From NCBI GenBank assembly GCA_046350355.1, contig JAXMAN010000001.1, positions 496,001 through 560,000 on the forward strand: DNA of 64,000 nt, given 5' to 3'. This document shows, piece by piece, positions 1-8,710 of the stretch. Each line of letters opens with the position of its first letter. Position 1 is the stretch's first letter. The position numbers were made by a program, and so were the translations under genes. The notes under the pieces were generated by a model that did not search any database, was not told the DNA's origin, and saw nothing but the letters and a program-made list of their open reading frames with translations. This stretch comes from UBA966 sp046350355 (GTDB lineage: Bacteria; Planctomycetota; Phycisphaerae; Phycisphaerales; SM1A02).

Positions 1-45
1 CGCGAGGGCTACGACAAGGCGCACCCGCGCGCCGAGGCGAGCTGA
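1..45 (+). CDS. 3' end of an unidentified gene
   Basis: The first 14 codons form an open frame ending in TGA at 43-45 and encode a charged tail ending in HPRAEAS. The frame continues upstream of the window, so the product cannot be named. A strong hairpin about 70 nt downstream fits termination of this gene. Confidence 0.4.
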   Translation, partial: REGYDKAHPRAEAS

Positions 46-112
46 CCCACGCGGCCGCACGGCACTGCCCGTGCTGGCCCGCCCGGACTGCGTGCACTTC
101 AAACCTTCGCGC

Positions 113-138
113 GCCGCACCGCTCCTGAGCGGTGCGGC
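113..138 (+). terminator. Perfect 12-bp hairpin
   Basis: GCCGCACCGCTC pairs perfectly with GAGCGGTGCGGC, followed by the T-containing GTGTTGCTTT. It lies about 70 nt after the stop at position 45, so it fits a terminator for the upstream gene. It could instead be the first element of the hairpin series that continues to about 274. Confidence 0.5.
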
Positions 139-178
139 GTGTTGCTTTCCGGTGCGACGCGATGCGCCGAAAAACAAT

Positions 179-219
179 TCAGGGGACGCGGTACCCACGC
201 CTGAGGCCGCGTCCCCTGA
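179..219. ncRNA. 13-bp hairpin, part of a possible structured RNA
   Basis: TCAGGGGACGCGG (179-191) is the exact reverse complement of CCGCGTCCCCTGA (207-219), with a 15-nt loop. A CCTCGCC/GGCGAGG hairpin (226-247) and a GGGAACTGG/CCAGCTCCC hairpin with one mismatch (248-274) follow directly. No known RNA family was recognised. It may be a tandem terminator array or a small structured RNA. Confidence 0.3.
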
Positions 220-637
220 CTTGTGCCTCGCCAACTGCTCGGCGAGGGGGAACTGGTTTCTGAGGCCAGCTCCCTTCCCTTTTCTGAACTCACGGGTGCC
301 GCCGGGTTGTTGGCAGCACTTTCTCCGCCCCGTGATCGGCCCCGTGCCGGATGGGTGGATCCGCGCGGGAGACCGAGGCGTGGTTCAGCAGCGGCCCGGG
401 ATGGGGCCGCGGTTGTCCGGTTGTCTTCCCTTTTCCTCTGTACGGACGCCGGTCCGGCTGGTGTGCCGAATTCGGCGGCTCCGGCACAAGATGCCGTACC
501 TTTGGAGCACGCGCAAAGTGTACCGCCGGGCTTTTCAGGGAATGAGGAAATAATCGGACGAACCCCTCCCGGGGGTTCCCCGGGGCGTGGGGGATCGCAC
601 GGTCCCCCGGTGGGGGCGGGGCTGGCCGGGGGATCCG

Positions 638-643
638 TAGGAT
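638..643 (+). promoter_or_regulatory. Putative -10 box of purE
   Basis: TAGGAT lies 7 nt before the ATG at 651. The same arrangement recurs at most transcription-unit starts in this window. It would place the transcription start at or next to the start codon. Confidence 0.5.
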
Positions 644-650
644 GCCCGCC

Positions 651-1178
651 ATGTCCACCCTCCCCGAGGCCGCGATTCCCCCCGGATCCACGCCACTGGT
701 GGGGGTGATCATGGGCTCGCAGTCGGACTGGGAGACCATGCAGGGCGCTTCCAAGATGCTGTCGGAACTGGGGGTTCCGCACGAATGCCGGGTGGTGAGC
801 GCCCACCGCACCCCCGACCTGCTCTTCGAGTACGCCGCCGCCGCCGAAGGGCGCGGCCTGCGTGTGATCGTCGCCGGCGCGGGGGGCGCGGCGCACCTGC
901 CCGGCATGTGCGCCAGCAAGACGACCCTCCCGGTCCTGGGCGTCCCCGTCCAGAGCAAGGCGCTGCAGGGGCTCGACAGCCTGCTTTCGATCGTGCAGAT
1001 GCCCGCGGGCATCCCGGTCGGGACGCTGGCGATCGGACCCGCGGGCGCGACCAACGCGGGACTGCTCGCGGCGTCGATCGTCGCGCACGACCATCCCGCG
1101 GTGCGCGAGAAGCTGCGCGCGTACCGCGCCGCGCAGACGGCGAAGGTCCTCGCGCAGCCGATTCCGGGAGCGGGCTGA
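651..1178 (+). CDS. purE: N5-carboxyaminoimidazole ribonucleotide mutase PurE
   Basis: PurE converts N5-carboxyaminoimidazole ribonucleotide (N5-CAIR) to CAIR in de novo purine synthesis, in the cytosol. Class I PurE signatures are visible in order: GSQSDW near the N-terminus, SAHRTP, the glycine-rich AGAGGAAHLPG loop, and GIPVGTLAIG followed by NAGLLA. Length (175 residues) is normal for a bacterial PurE. An ATG at 642 is in frame, but it falls inside the TAGGAT box, so 651 is preferred. purK follows 50 nt downstream and performs the preceding step, so the two form an operon. Confidence 0.95.
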   Translation: MSTLPEAAIPPGSTPLVGVIMGSQSDWETMQGASKMLSELGVPHECRVVSAHRTPDLLFEYAAAAEGRGLRVIVAGAGGAAHLPGMCASKTTLPVLGVPVQSKALQGLDSLLSIVQMPAGIPVGTLAIGPAGATNAGLLAASIVAHDHPAVREKLRAYRAAQTAKVLAQPIPGAG

Positions 1179-1228
1179 ACGATGACGCGACCTCTCCGCA
1201 CGCGCGGCGCCGCCGCAGGCAGGCGCGC

Positions 1229-2332
1229 ATGCTGATCGGCGTCGTGGGCGGCGGGCAGCTCGGACGCATGCTGGGGCTCGCGGGCATCCCGCTGGGCCAT
1301 CGCTTCCGCTTCCTCGATCCCGATCCCGCGTGCCCCGCGGCCGCGGTGGGCGAGGTGGTCGCGGCGCGCTTCGACGATGTCGACGCGATCGCGGGCTTCG
1401 CGCGCGGGCTCGACGCGGCGACCTTCGAGTTCGAGAACGTGCCCGCGGCGGCGCTCGAAGCGCTCGCCGCGCGCGTGCGCGTGGCGCCGGGGGTGCGCAG
1501 CCTCGCGGTCGCGCAGGACCGCATCGCCGAGAAGGACTTCTTCCGCGCGTGCCGCATCCCGGTGCAGGCGTACGAGGCGGTGTCGAGCGAGCATGAGCTT
1601 GCGGCGGCGTGCGGGCGCGTGGGCTTCCCCGGCGTGCTCAAGACGCGGCGGCTGGGCTACGACGGCAAGGGGCAGGCGGTCGTGCGCACGCCGCGCGACG
1701 TGCCCGCGGCGTGGCAGGCGGTCGGCGGCGCGCCCTGCATCTACGAGGCGTTCGTGGAGTTCCAGCACGAGGTGAGCGTGATCGCCGTGCGCGGCGGCGA
1801 TGGCCAGACGGTCGTCTACCCGCTGAACCAGAACGTGCACCGCGCGGGCATCCTGCGCACGACGCTCGCGCCCGCGCCCGCGGCCGATGCCGGCATGCAG
1901 GCGGCGGCGGAGGCCTTCGTGCAGACGGCGATGGATGCGCTGGGGCATGTCGGCACGCTGACGATCGAGTTCTTCGCGACCCGCGAGGGGCTGGTGGCGA
2001 ACGAGATGGCGCCGCGCGTGCACAACTCGGGGCACTGGACCATCGAGGGGGCGGTGACGAGCCAGTTCGAGAACCACGTGCGCGCGGTGGCGGGCGAGCC
2101 GCTGGGGAGCGCGGCCGCGCGCGGGCCCAGCGCGATGGTGAACCTGATCGGTCGCCTGCCGGCGCGCGACGCGGTGCTCGCGGTGCCCGGCGCGAAGCTG
2201 CACGACTACGGCAAGGCGCCGCGGCGCGGCCGCAAGGTCGGGCATGCGAGCGTCTGCGCGCCGGATGCGGCGGTGCGCGACGCGCAGGTGCGCGTGCTCG
2301 CGGCGCTGGCCGAGGAATCCGCCGACGGCTGA
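1229..2332 (+). CDS. purK: N5-carboxyaminoimidazole ribonucleotide synthase PurK
   Basis: PurK carboxylates aminoimidazole ribonucleotide with ATP and bicarbonate to give N5-CAIR, the substrate of PurE. The 367-residue product begins MLIGVVGGGQLGRML, the usual PurK N-terminus, which fixes the start. ATP-grasp features follow: KTRRLGYDGKGQ in the nucleotide-binding lid, YEAFVEFQHEVS, and the metal and substrate segment NEMAPRVHNSGHWT near residues 250-270. The frame is open further upstream inside purE, but that part is an out-of-frame shadow. It is probably transcribed together with purE. Confidence 0.95.
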   Translation: MLIGVVGGGQLGRMLGLAGIPLGHRFRFLDPDPACPAAAVGEVVAARFDDVDAIAGFARGLDAATFEFENVPAAALEALAARVRVAPGVRSLAVAQDRIAEKDFFRACRIPVQAYEAVSSEHELAAACGRVGFPGVLKTRRLGYDGKGQAVVRTPRDVPAAWQAVGGAPCIYEAFVEFQHEVSVIAVRGGDGQTVVYPLNQNVHRAGILRTTLAPAPAADAGMQAAAEAFVQTAMDALGHVGTLTIEFFATREGLVANEMAPRVHNSGHWTIEGAVTSQFENHVRAVAGEPLGSAAARGPSAMVNLIGRLPARDAVLAVPGAKLHDYGKAPRRGRKVGHASVCAPDAAVRDAQVRVLAALAEESADG

Positions 2333-2379
2333 GGCGCCGATGAAGCGCCTGTTGCAGCGTGCTGTGGGATGATGCGCGC

Positions 2380-5208
2380 ATGAAGATGCGGACGCTGCGC
2401 CTTCCGGACGGGCCGTCGCTGATGGCGGCGCTGGCGGAGCATGCGCTCGCGACGACGCCCGCGCGGAACGGGATCCTCGACCTCTCGGAGACGATGGTCC
2501 TGGTGCCGGCCTCGCGCGCGATGCGGGCGCTGGAGCGGCATCTGGTCGCCGGGGCGCGGGCGCGCAGGCTGGCGCTGCTGGCGCCGGAGATCGTGACGCC
2601 GGGCGGGCTGCTGCCGCGGCTGGTCGTGCCCGAAGGACGGATGCTCGACGCGACGGGCGTGCGGCTGGCCTGGCGACGCGTCGTGGAGCGCGCGCCCGAG
2701 GCGGTGGTCGCGGAGCTGATCAACCTGGCGCCGGTCGAGGGCGATGTCGCGGCGCGCGAGCGCGCGATGCAGGGGCTCGCCGACCGGATGGCGGCGCTGA
2801 TGCTGGACCTGCGCAGCGCGGGCGTGGAGATCGCCGACGCGCGGCGCGAGCTGCAGGTGGTGGGGGAGGGCTTCGAGGAATCGCGCTGGGACGCGGTCGC
2901 GCGGCTCGATGCGGACTATCGCGCGCTGCTGCGCGCGCACGGCGCGGACGATCCGACGCTGCGCGCGAGCGAGGCGATCGCCCGCGGAGAGGTCGCGGTG
3001 GGCGCGCGCCGGCGCATGCTCGTGCTGCTGGCGGATCCCGAGCCGATCCAGCGCGCCCTGCTGCGTGCGCTCGCGCAGCGCGGCGTGCAGGTCGAGGTGC
3101 TGGTGCATGAGACGCAGGGGCTGCCCGCGCCGCTCGACGCGGAGGGCTTCCCCGAGCACGAGGCGTGGGCGCAGGCGATGCTGCCGGTGCCGCAGTCGGC
3201 GATCCGCCTGGCGGAGGCGCCGCGCGACCAGGCGGCGGCGGCGCTCGACGCGATCGCCGCGATGCCTGGGACGCCCCGCACGGACGAGATCGCGATCGCG
3301 GTGCCCGATCCCGCGGTCGCCGCGCAGATGCAGTCGCTGCTGCCGCTCTGCGGCGTGCCGGTGGTGCCGCTGCCGACGCGGACGGCCGCGCAGACGGCGC
3401 TGGGCACGCTGCTGCGCGCGCTCGCGGGCTTCCTGCGCGAGCGCAGCGGCGTGACGCTCGCGGTGCTCGTGCGGCATCCGCTGGTGGAGGCGTGGCTCGC
3501 GCGCGAGGGCGCGGCCGGCGCGGTGCGCGCGGCGAACTTCGAGCGCGTGGAGCGCGGGACGGACCGGCTGGACGAGGCGCCCGACCCCGGCGCGCGCGGC
3601 GCGGGGCGCGTGCTCGCGCGGCTGGACCCGGCGCTCGCGCCGCTGCAGGAGGCGGTCGATCCCGACGCGCAGGTGGACGCGCTGCACGCGCTCCTGCGCG
3701 CGATCGTGCCCGGGCGCGTGGACGCGGGGCTGGCGGAGGCGGTCGCGGCCTTCGAGGGTGCGCTGCGTGCGTGGGAGACGGTGCCCGAGGCCTGGCGCGC
3801 GGGTCTCTCCGCGCCGGCGCTGCTGGAGTTCCTGCAGGAGGCGCTCGCGCGGCATGTGCTGCCGACGGAGGGCGATCCCGCGGCGATCGAGCTGCTGGGC
3901 TGGCTCGAGGCGGGCGTCGACGACGCGCCGCACCTGGTGATCACGAGCATGAACGAGGGGGTCGTCCCCGGCGGCGCGGCTGCGGATCCGTGGGTGCCGG
4001 ATTCGGTGCGCGCGCGGCTTGGCATGCCCTGCGCGCGCCGGCGCCAGGCGCGCGACGCGTGGATCCTGCACGCGCTGCTCTCGCGCAAGCGCTCGCTGGC
4101 GCTGGTCGTCGGGCGCACCGACGCGCAGGGCGATCCGCTGGTGCCCTCGCGGCTGCTGCTGGCGTGCCCTCCGCAGGAACTCGCCGAGCGCATCCGCTGG
4201 ATGGGCGACCGCGCGACGCCGCGCGCGAGCGCCGCCGCGTGGGAGCGCGTCGAGGAATCGCGTGGCCGCTTCGCCGCGTGCGTGGCGCCCGATGGGGAGA
4301 CGGCGATCCGCTCCATCAGCGTGACGCAGTTCCGCGACCTCATCGCGTGCCCGTACCTCTTCCAGCTCAAGCGCGACGCGCGGCTGAGGCTGGACCGCGA
4401 GGACGATCTCGGCGAGGAGCTGGACGAGCGGCGCTTCGGCACGCTGGTGCACGAGGTCCTGCAGGCGTGGGGCCGCGCGCAGGCGCAGCGCACCGCGCGC
4501 GGGGAGCCGGCGAGCGCCGATCCCGCCGAGATCGAGGCGCAGGTGCTCGCGGAGCTCGACGCGTACGCGCGCGGGCGCTTCGGCGCGTCGCGGCGCGGGG
4601 CGGTCGCGGTGCAGCTCGCGATCGCGCGCGAGCGGCTGCGCGCCTTCGCGGCGGTGCAGGCGCAGTGGGCGGCGCAGGGCTGGCGCGTGAAGCACGCGGA
4701 GCTCGCCTTCGATGTTCCGGATCCCTCGCGCACGCGCGATGCGTTCACCTTCGATGCGCCGCGGATCCCCGGGACGTCGCTGTGGCTCACGGGCCGCATC
4801 GACCGCGTGGACGAGCATCCGACGCGCGGCTTCGCGGCGCTCGACTACAAGACCGCCGCGTCGCCCGAGACGCCCGAGGCCGCGCACGTGCGCAGCAGCG
4901 GGTGGATCGACCTGCAGCTTCCGCTCTACAGCCTGCTCCTGGCGCAGGTGCAGATCGCGGTCGCGCCCGACGCGCTCGGCTACTTCGTGCTGCCGGCGAA
5001 TCCGTCGCGCACCGCGGTGCTGCTGGCGCGCGCGTGGGGGCCCGACGACATCGCGGCCGCGGTCGACCGCGCGTCGGCGCTGGCCGCGCTCGTGGAGGCG
5101 CGGCAGTTCGCGCGCGACCCGGGCTACCGGCCGCGCGAGGGAGACCCCTTCGCGCCGCTCTACGGCGTCGGCATGCGCGGGCTCGCGCCGGCGGAGGTGC
5201 GGGCATGA
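2380..5208 (+). CDS. addB: AddB-like recombination nuclease subunit
   Basis: The 942-residue protein pairs with the AddA-type helicase encoded immediately downstream; their start and stop overlap as ATGA. AddAB enzymes process double-strand ends for RecA loading. The central part looks like a degenerate SF1 helicase domain (ITSMNEGVVPG, DPLVPSRLLL). The C-terminal third is a RecB-type PD-(D/E)XK nuclease: SVTQFRDLIACPYLF, FGTLVHEVL, LTGRIDRVDE and the catalytic LDYKTA. No Walker A motif is visible near the N-terminus, and the cysteine cluster that binds 4Fe-4S in Firmicute AddB is not apparent after the nuclease motif. The start is uncertain: GTG 2359 and ATG 2386 are in frame, and 2380 begins MKMRTLRLPDG. 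Confidence 0.85.
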   Translation: MKMRTLRLPDGPSLMAALAEHALATTPARNGILDLSETMVLVPASRAMRALERHLVAGARARRLALLAPEIVTPGGLLPRLVVPEGRMLDATGVRLAWRRVVERAPEAVVAELINLAPVEGDVAARERAMQGLADRMAALMLDLRSAGVEIADARRELQVVGEGFEESRWDAVARLDADYRALLRAHGADDPTLRASEAIARGEVAVGARRRMLVLLADPEPIQRALLRALAQRGVQVEVLVHETQGLPAPLDAEGFPEHEAWAQAMLPVPQSAIRLAEAPRDQAAAALDAIAAMPGTPRTDEIAIAVPDPAVAAQMQSLLPLCGVPVVPLPTRTAAQTALGTLLRALAGFLRERSGVTLAVLVRHPLVEAWLAREGAAGAVRAANFERVERGTDRLDEAPDPGARGAGRVLARLDPALAPLQEAVDPDAQVDALHALLRAIVPGRVDAGLAEAVAAFEGALRAWETVPEAWRAGLSAPALLEFLQEALARHVLPTEGDPAAIELLGWLEAGVDDAPHLVITSMNEGVVPGGAAADPWVPDSVRARLGMPCARRRQARDAWILHALLSRKRSLALVVGRTDAQGDPLVPSRLLLACPPQELAERIRWMGDRATPRASAAAWERVEESRGRFAACVAPDGETAIRSISVTQFRDLIACPYLFQLKRDARLRLDREDDLGEELDERRFGTLVHEVLQAWGRAQAQRTARGEPASADPAEIEAQVLAELDAYARGRFGASRRGAVAVQLAIARERLRAFAAVQAQWAAQGWRVKHAELAFDVPDPSRTRDAFTFDAPRIPGTSLWLTGRIDRVDEHPTRGFAALDYKTAASPETPEAAHVRSSGWIDLQLPLYSLLLAQVQIAVAPDALGYFVLPANPSRTAVLLARAWGPDDIAAAVDRASALAALVEARQFARDPGYRPREGDPFAPLYGVGMRGLAPAEVRA

Positions 5209-8200
5209 GCGTGCCGGGCGACAGCACGGCCGCATTCGCCGCGGCGACCACCGCAGGCGCGGCGTCGATCGACCGCTCCGTCGTCGTCGCGAACGCGGGG
5301 TCGGGCAAGACCTACCTGCTCGCGAACCGCCTGATTCGCTGGCTCATCCAGGAGCGGCGGCGCAGCGGGCGCGCGGCGCCGGACCGGATCCTCGCGACCA
5401 CCTTCACGCGCAAGGCGGCGGGGGAGATCCTCGAGCGGCTGCTGCGCCACCTGGCGCTGGGCGCGCTGGACGCGGGCGCGCGCGCGCGCTTCGCGGATCC
5501 GGCGCAGGTCGGACCCGCGACGGCGCAGGAGTACGAGGCGGTGCTCGTGGAGATCGTGCGCTCGCTGCACCGCCTCTCCATCGGGACCATCGACGGACAT
5601 TTCGTGCGGCTCGCGGGCGTGCTCGGCGCGGAGCTGGGGCTCCCGGAGGGGTGGCGGATCGCGCGCGAGGACGAGGGACGCGCGGTGCTCGCCGCGGCGG
5701 TGGGCGCGGTGATCGCGGCCGATCCGGCGCGCGCGGAGCGCATCGCGCGGCAGGTGGGCGACGGGCGTCCGGAGACGCGCGTGCAGGCGGGGCTCGAGCG
5801 CAAGCTCGGCGTGCCGCTGGAGCTGTGGCTGCGCTGCCGGCTGGGCGCGGATCCCAACGCGGCGTGGTCGGCGCTGCTCGCGCCGGGCGTGGAGCTGGTG
5901 CCGGGCGCGCGGCGGCTGGATGCGGCGGCGCGCGCGCAGGCGATCGCGGTGCTGCGCGAGGCGCCGCCGGCGCAGACCAAGGACGGCAGGCCGGTGAAGC
6001 ACTGGGTGAACGCGATCGCGAAGATCGCGGCGCTCGCGGAGCAGGAGGAGTTTGACGAGCTGCTCGACGAGACGATGGTGAAGGCGTTCGTCGCGCGCGA
6101 GAAGTACGCCTCGCACCCGGTCGACGGACCGGTGGGGAACGCGCTCGAGCCGCTCGTGCAGCACGCCCGCGCGGAGCTGCAGGAGCGCGTGCGCCAGCGG
6201 CTGCGCGGCACGCACGAGCTGGTCGCGCTGGTGGACGCCGCGGCGACGCGCGTGCGCGCGCAGCGCGGCGCGTATGGCTTCGCGGATATCACGCAGGCGG
6301 TCGCGGGCTCCGCGCTGCTGGACGCGGGCGCGCTCGCGCTGCTGCGGCGCCGGCTGGACCGCTCGATCCAGGACCTGGCGCTCGACGAGTTCCAGGACAC
6401 CTCGCCCGCGCAGTTCGCGGCCTTCCGCGAGCTCATCGACGAGGTGCTCGGCTCGGGCGACCGCCGCTTCCTGGCGGTGGGCGATCCGAAGCAGTCGATC
6501 TACGGATGGCGCGGCGGCACGCCGGCGCTCCTCGCGTCGCTGCGCGAGCGGCCGCAGATGCAGCCCGACGCGCCGCTGGCGACGAGCTACCGCACGCGCC
6601 CGGCGATCCTGGAGTTCGTGAACGAGGTCCTCGAGGGCGTCGCGTCGCGGCTGGCGACGGGGGGCCACGATCCCAGTCACGCGGGCACGGCGGAGCTGCT
6701 GCGCGCCGCGGGGCTCGCGGCGCCGGACGAGGTGGACGCAGGCACGGCGTCGCGCGCGCTCGCGCGCTGGACCTTCGTGCCGCACGCGAGCGCGCCCGAA
6801 CTGGCCGCGCTGCCAGCGGTGGTGCAGGCCTTCCGCGCGCCCGCGACCGAGCAGGAGCGCCGCGGCGACGTCGCGGCGATGGCCGCGGAGGTCGTGGCCG
6901 CGCGCGTCGCGGCGGACCCGCGCGCGAGCATCGCGGTGCTCGTGCGCTCCAACGACGAGGTCTCGCGCGCCGTCGCCGCGCTGCGCGAGCGGGGGATCGC
7001 CGCCAGCGACGAGGGGCGCTCGCCGCTGCTGGACTCGCCGGCGGTGGCGGTGGTGCTCGCGCTGCTGCGCGTCGCGGACCATCCGGACGACCGCATCTCG
7101 CACTACCTGGCGACGCGCGAGCCCGCACGTTCGCTCCTGGGGCTGGAGGCGCTCGAGGCCGCGGGCGGCGGCGACGCCGCGCGCCGTGCCTGCGACGCGC
7201 TCTCCCTGCGCGTGCGCAGCGAGCTGCATGAGCTCGGGCTCGCGGCGTGGGTCGAGGCGCAGGCGCGCGCGCTCCTGCCCGCGTGCTCGGCGCGCGACCG
7301 GCTGCGGTTGCAGCAGCTCGTGGCGCTCGCGGCGTCCGCGCCCGAGGAGGCGCTCGACCGCCCCGAGTCCTTCGCACGACTGGTGGAGTCGCAGGGCTCG
7401 CGCCTGGGAAGCGGCGACGCGGTGCGCGTGATGACCGTGCACACGAGCAAGGGGCTCGAGTTCGACGAAGTCGTCTTCGCGAGCATGGACGACCGCATGG
7501 GCGAGGTGACCGCGAACAACCGCGCCTGGTGCGCGCTCGCGCCCGATCCGACGCGGCCGCCGATCGCGGTGGCGCCCGTGCTCGCGCAGCCGCTGCGCGC
7601 GCACGCGCCGCTGCTCGACGCGCTCGCGCGCGAGGCGGAGGTGCTGCAGCTCCAGGACGACTTCTCCGTCTGCTACGTCGCCTTCACGCGCGCGCGCCGC
7701 GCGCTCCACCTGATCTGCGAGACGCCGACGAAGGCCTCGGAGACGGATCCGCCGCTCTCGCCGGCGCGGCTGCTGGAGCTTGCGTTCCCCGGCTTCGCGG
7801 AGGCGCGGCGCGCGCCGGGCATGGTGGGGGCGATCTGGACGCACGGCGATCTTGCGGCGCTGGACCGCGAGCTCGCGGCGGCGCGCGCGGGCGACGCGGG
7901 AGGCGCGAGTGGCGCGGCGACGGCTGCGGCCCCGGCCGGCGATCGCGGCCGAAACGTGACGGTCGAGCGCGTCACGCGCCCGGGCGCGGGGCGCGTGCGC
8001 GCGCCATCGTTGCACGGGGCGTCGGCGTCCGGGGCAGCCGCGCCGGGAGCGACTGCGTCGTCGTCGCACACGATGTTGCCCCCCTGGTCCCCGCGCGGCG
8101 GCGCCGGCGAGGACGGTGCGCGCGGCACGCTCGCGCACGCGTGGTTCGCCGCGATGGAGTGGCCGACGGCGGCCGCGATGGCGGCGGTCGACGAGCCCGC

Positions 8201-8651
8201 GCTGCTGCGCGGCGTCGCGCTGGAGATCCATCGTCCGGTCGATCCGGCGCTCGCGCAGGAGGTGCGTGCGATGGTGGCCACCGCGCTCGCGGTTCCCGCG
8301 ATCGCGGGCGCGATCGGTCCGAAGGCGGGCGAGTCCTGGGGCGCGGCGACGCTGGAGGTGCGGCGCGAGATGCCCTTCGTCGCGGTGGTCGACGGCGGCA
8401 TGGTGCGCGGGCGCATGGACCGCGTCGTGCTGGGCGTGCACGACGGCCGCGTCGTGCGCGCGCAGGTGCTGGACTGGAAGACGGGCGCGGTCGGGCTCGC
8501 GGGCGACGCGCTGCAGGAGCGCATCGCGCCCTACCGCGAGCAGCTGCAGTCGTACCGCGCGGCGCTGTGCGCGATCTTCGGCCTGCCCGCGGAGGCGGTG
8601 GGCGCGACGATCGTGCTCGTCGACCGCGGCGAGGTCGTCGCGGTGGAGTGA
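5205..8651 (+). CDS. addA: AddA-like UvrD-family helicase-nuclease
   Basis: This 1148-residue ATP-dependent helicase-nuclease acts with AddB in double-strand-break repair. SF1A motifs appear in order: Walker A ANAGSGKT (residues 29-36), ATTFTRKAA (Ia), LDEFQDTSP (II), VGDPKQSIYGWRG (III), TVHTSKGLEFDEVV (V) and CYVAFTRARRALHL (VI). A low-complexity Ala/Gly linker around 7,890-8,090 separates the helicase from the C-terminal nuclease domain, which shows GRMDRVVLG and the PD-(D/E)XK signature VLDWKTG. The start is set by the ATGA overlap with addB, indicating translational coupling. The frame stays open far upstream inside addB, but that is a shadow of the overlapping gene. Confidence 0.92.
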   Translation: MSVPGDSTAAFAAATTAGAASIDRSVVVANAGSGKTYLLANRLIRWLIQERRRSGRAAPDRILATTFTRKAAGEILERLLRHLALGALDAGARARFADPAQVGPATAQEYEAVLVEIVRSLHRLSIGTIDGHFVRLAGVLGAELGLPEGWRIAREDEGRAVLAAAVGAVIAADPARAERIARQVGDGRPETRVQAGLERKLGVPLELWLRCRLGADPNAAWSALLAPGVELVPGARRLDAAARAQAIAVLREAPPAQTKDGRPVKHWVNAIAKIAALAEQEEFDELLDETMVKAFVAREKYASHPVDGPVGNALEPLVQHARAELQERVRQRLRGTHELVALVDAAATRVRAQRGAYGFADITQAVAGSALLDAGALALLRRRLDRSIQDLALDEFQDTSPAQFAAFRELIDEVLGSGDRRFLAVGDPKQSIYGWRGGTPALLASLRERPQMQPDAPLATSYRTRPAILEFVNEVLEGVASRLATGGHDPSHAGTAELLRAAGLAAPDEVDAGTASRALARWTFVPHASAPELAALPAVVQAFRAPATEQERRGDVAAMAAEVVAARVAADPRASIAVLVRSNDEVSRAVAALRERGIAASDEGRSPLLDSPAVAVVLALLRVADHPDDRISHYLATREPARSLLGLEALEAAGGGDAARRACDALSLRVRSELHELGLAAWVEAQARALLPACSARDRLRLQQLVALAASAPEEALDRPESFARLVESQGSRLGSGDAVRVMTVHTSKGLEFDEVVFASMDDRMGEVTANNRAWCALAPDPTRPPIAVAPVLAQPLRAHAPLLDALAREAEVLQLQDDFSVCYVAFTRARRALHLICETPTKASETDPPLSPARLLELAFPGFAEARRAPGMVGAIWTHGDLAALDRELAAARAGDAGGASGAATAAAPAGDRGRNVTVERVTRPGAGRVRAPSLHGASASGAAAPGATASSSHTMLPPWSPRGGAGEDGARGTLAHAWFAAMEWPTAAAMAAVDEPALLRGVALEIHRPVDPALAQEVRAMVATALAVPAIAGAIGPKAGESWGAATLEVRREMPFVAVVDGGMVRGRMDRVVLGVHDGRVVRAQVLDWKTGAVGLAGDALQERIAPYREQLQSYRAALCAIFGLPAEAVGATIVLVDRGEVVAVE

Positions 8652-8659
8652 GGTGGGTG

Positions 8660-8696
8660 GCGCGGCGCGCGCCGCGCGAGGGACGTGCCCCTCGCC
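8660..8696. terminator. Palindromic terminator between convergent genes
   Basis: An 18-nt perfect palindrome, GCGCGGCGCGCGCCGCGC (8660-8677), is followed by a short GAGGG/CCCTC stem. It fills the 59-nt gap between addA (+) and the convergent outer-membrane gene (-), so it could end transcripts from both sides. It lacks a U-tract. The same core occurs at 37127-37140 in another convergent gap. Confidence 0.4.
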
Positions 8697-8710
8697 GCGC
8701 ACGCGCCCGC

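Larger units (their letters stand above)
46..637. other. Long intergenic region with four consecutive hairpins
   Basis: I see no convincing gene in this stretch before purE. Its composition is less GC-biased than the coding DNA, with pyrimidine runs of the CTTCCCTTTTC type near 273 and 424. The left third folds into four successive hairpins (113-138, 179-219, 226-247 and 248-274). The first two are perfect stems of 12 and 13 bp. The right part up to 637 shows no clear feature apart from the purE promoter box that follows. Confidence 0.5.

Noticed and set aside
785..1228. Upstream extension of the purK frame inside purE
   Set aside because: The extension is a low-complexity Arg/Gly shadow of purE, and the protein after 1229 starts exactly like known PurK.
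2206..5235. 1009-codon minus-strand open frame opposite addB
   Set aside because: It is Arg/Ala/His-rich low-complexity antisense of the AddB gene, which has clear nuclease motifs on the plus strand.
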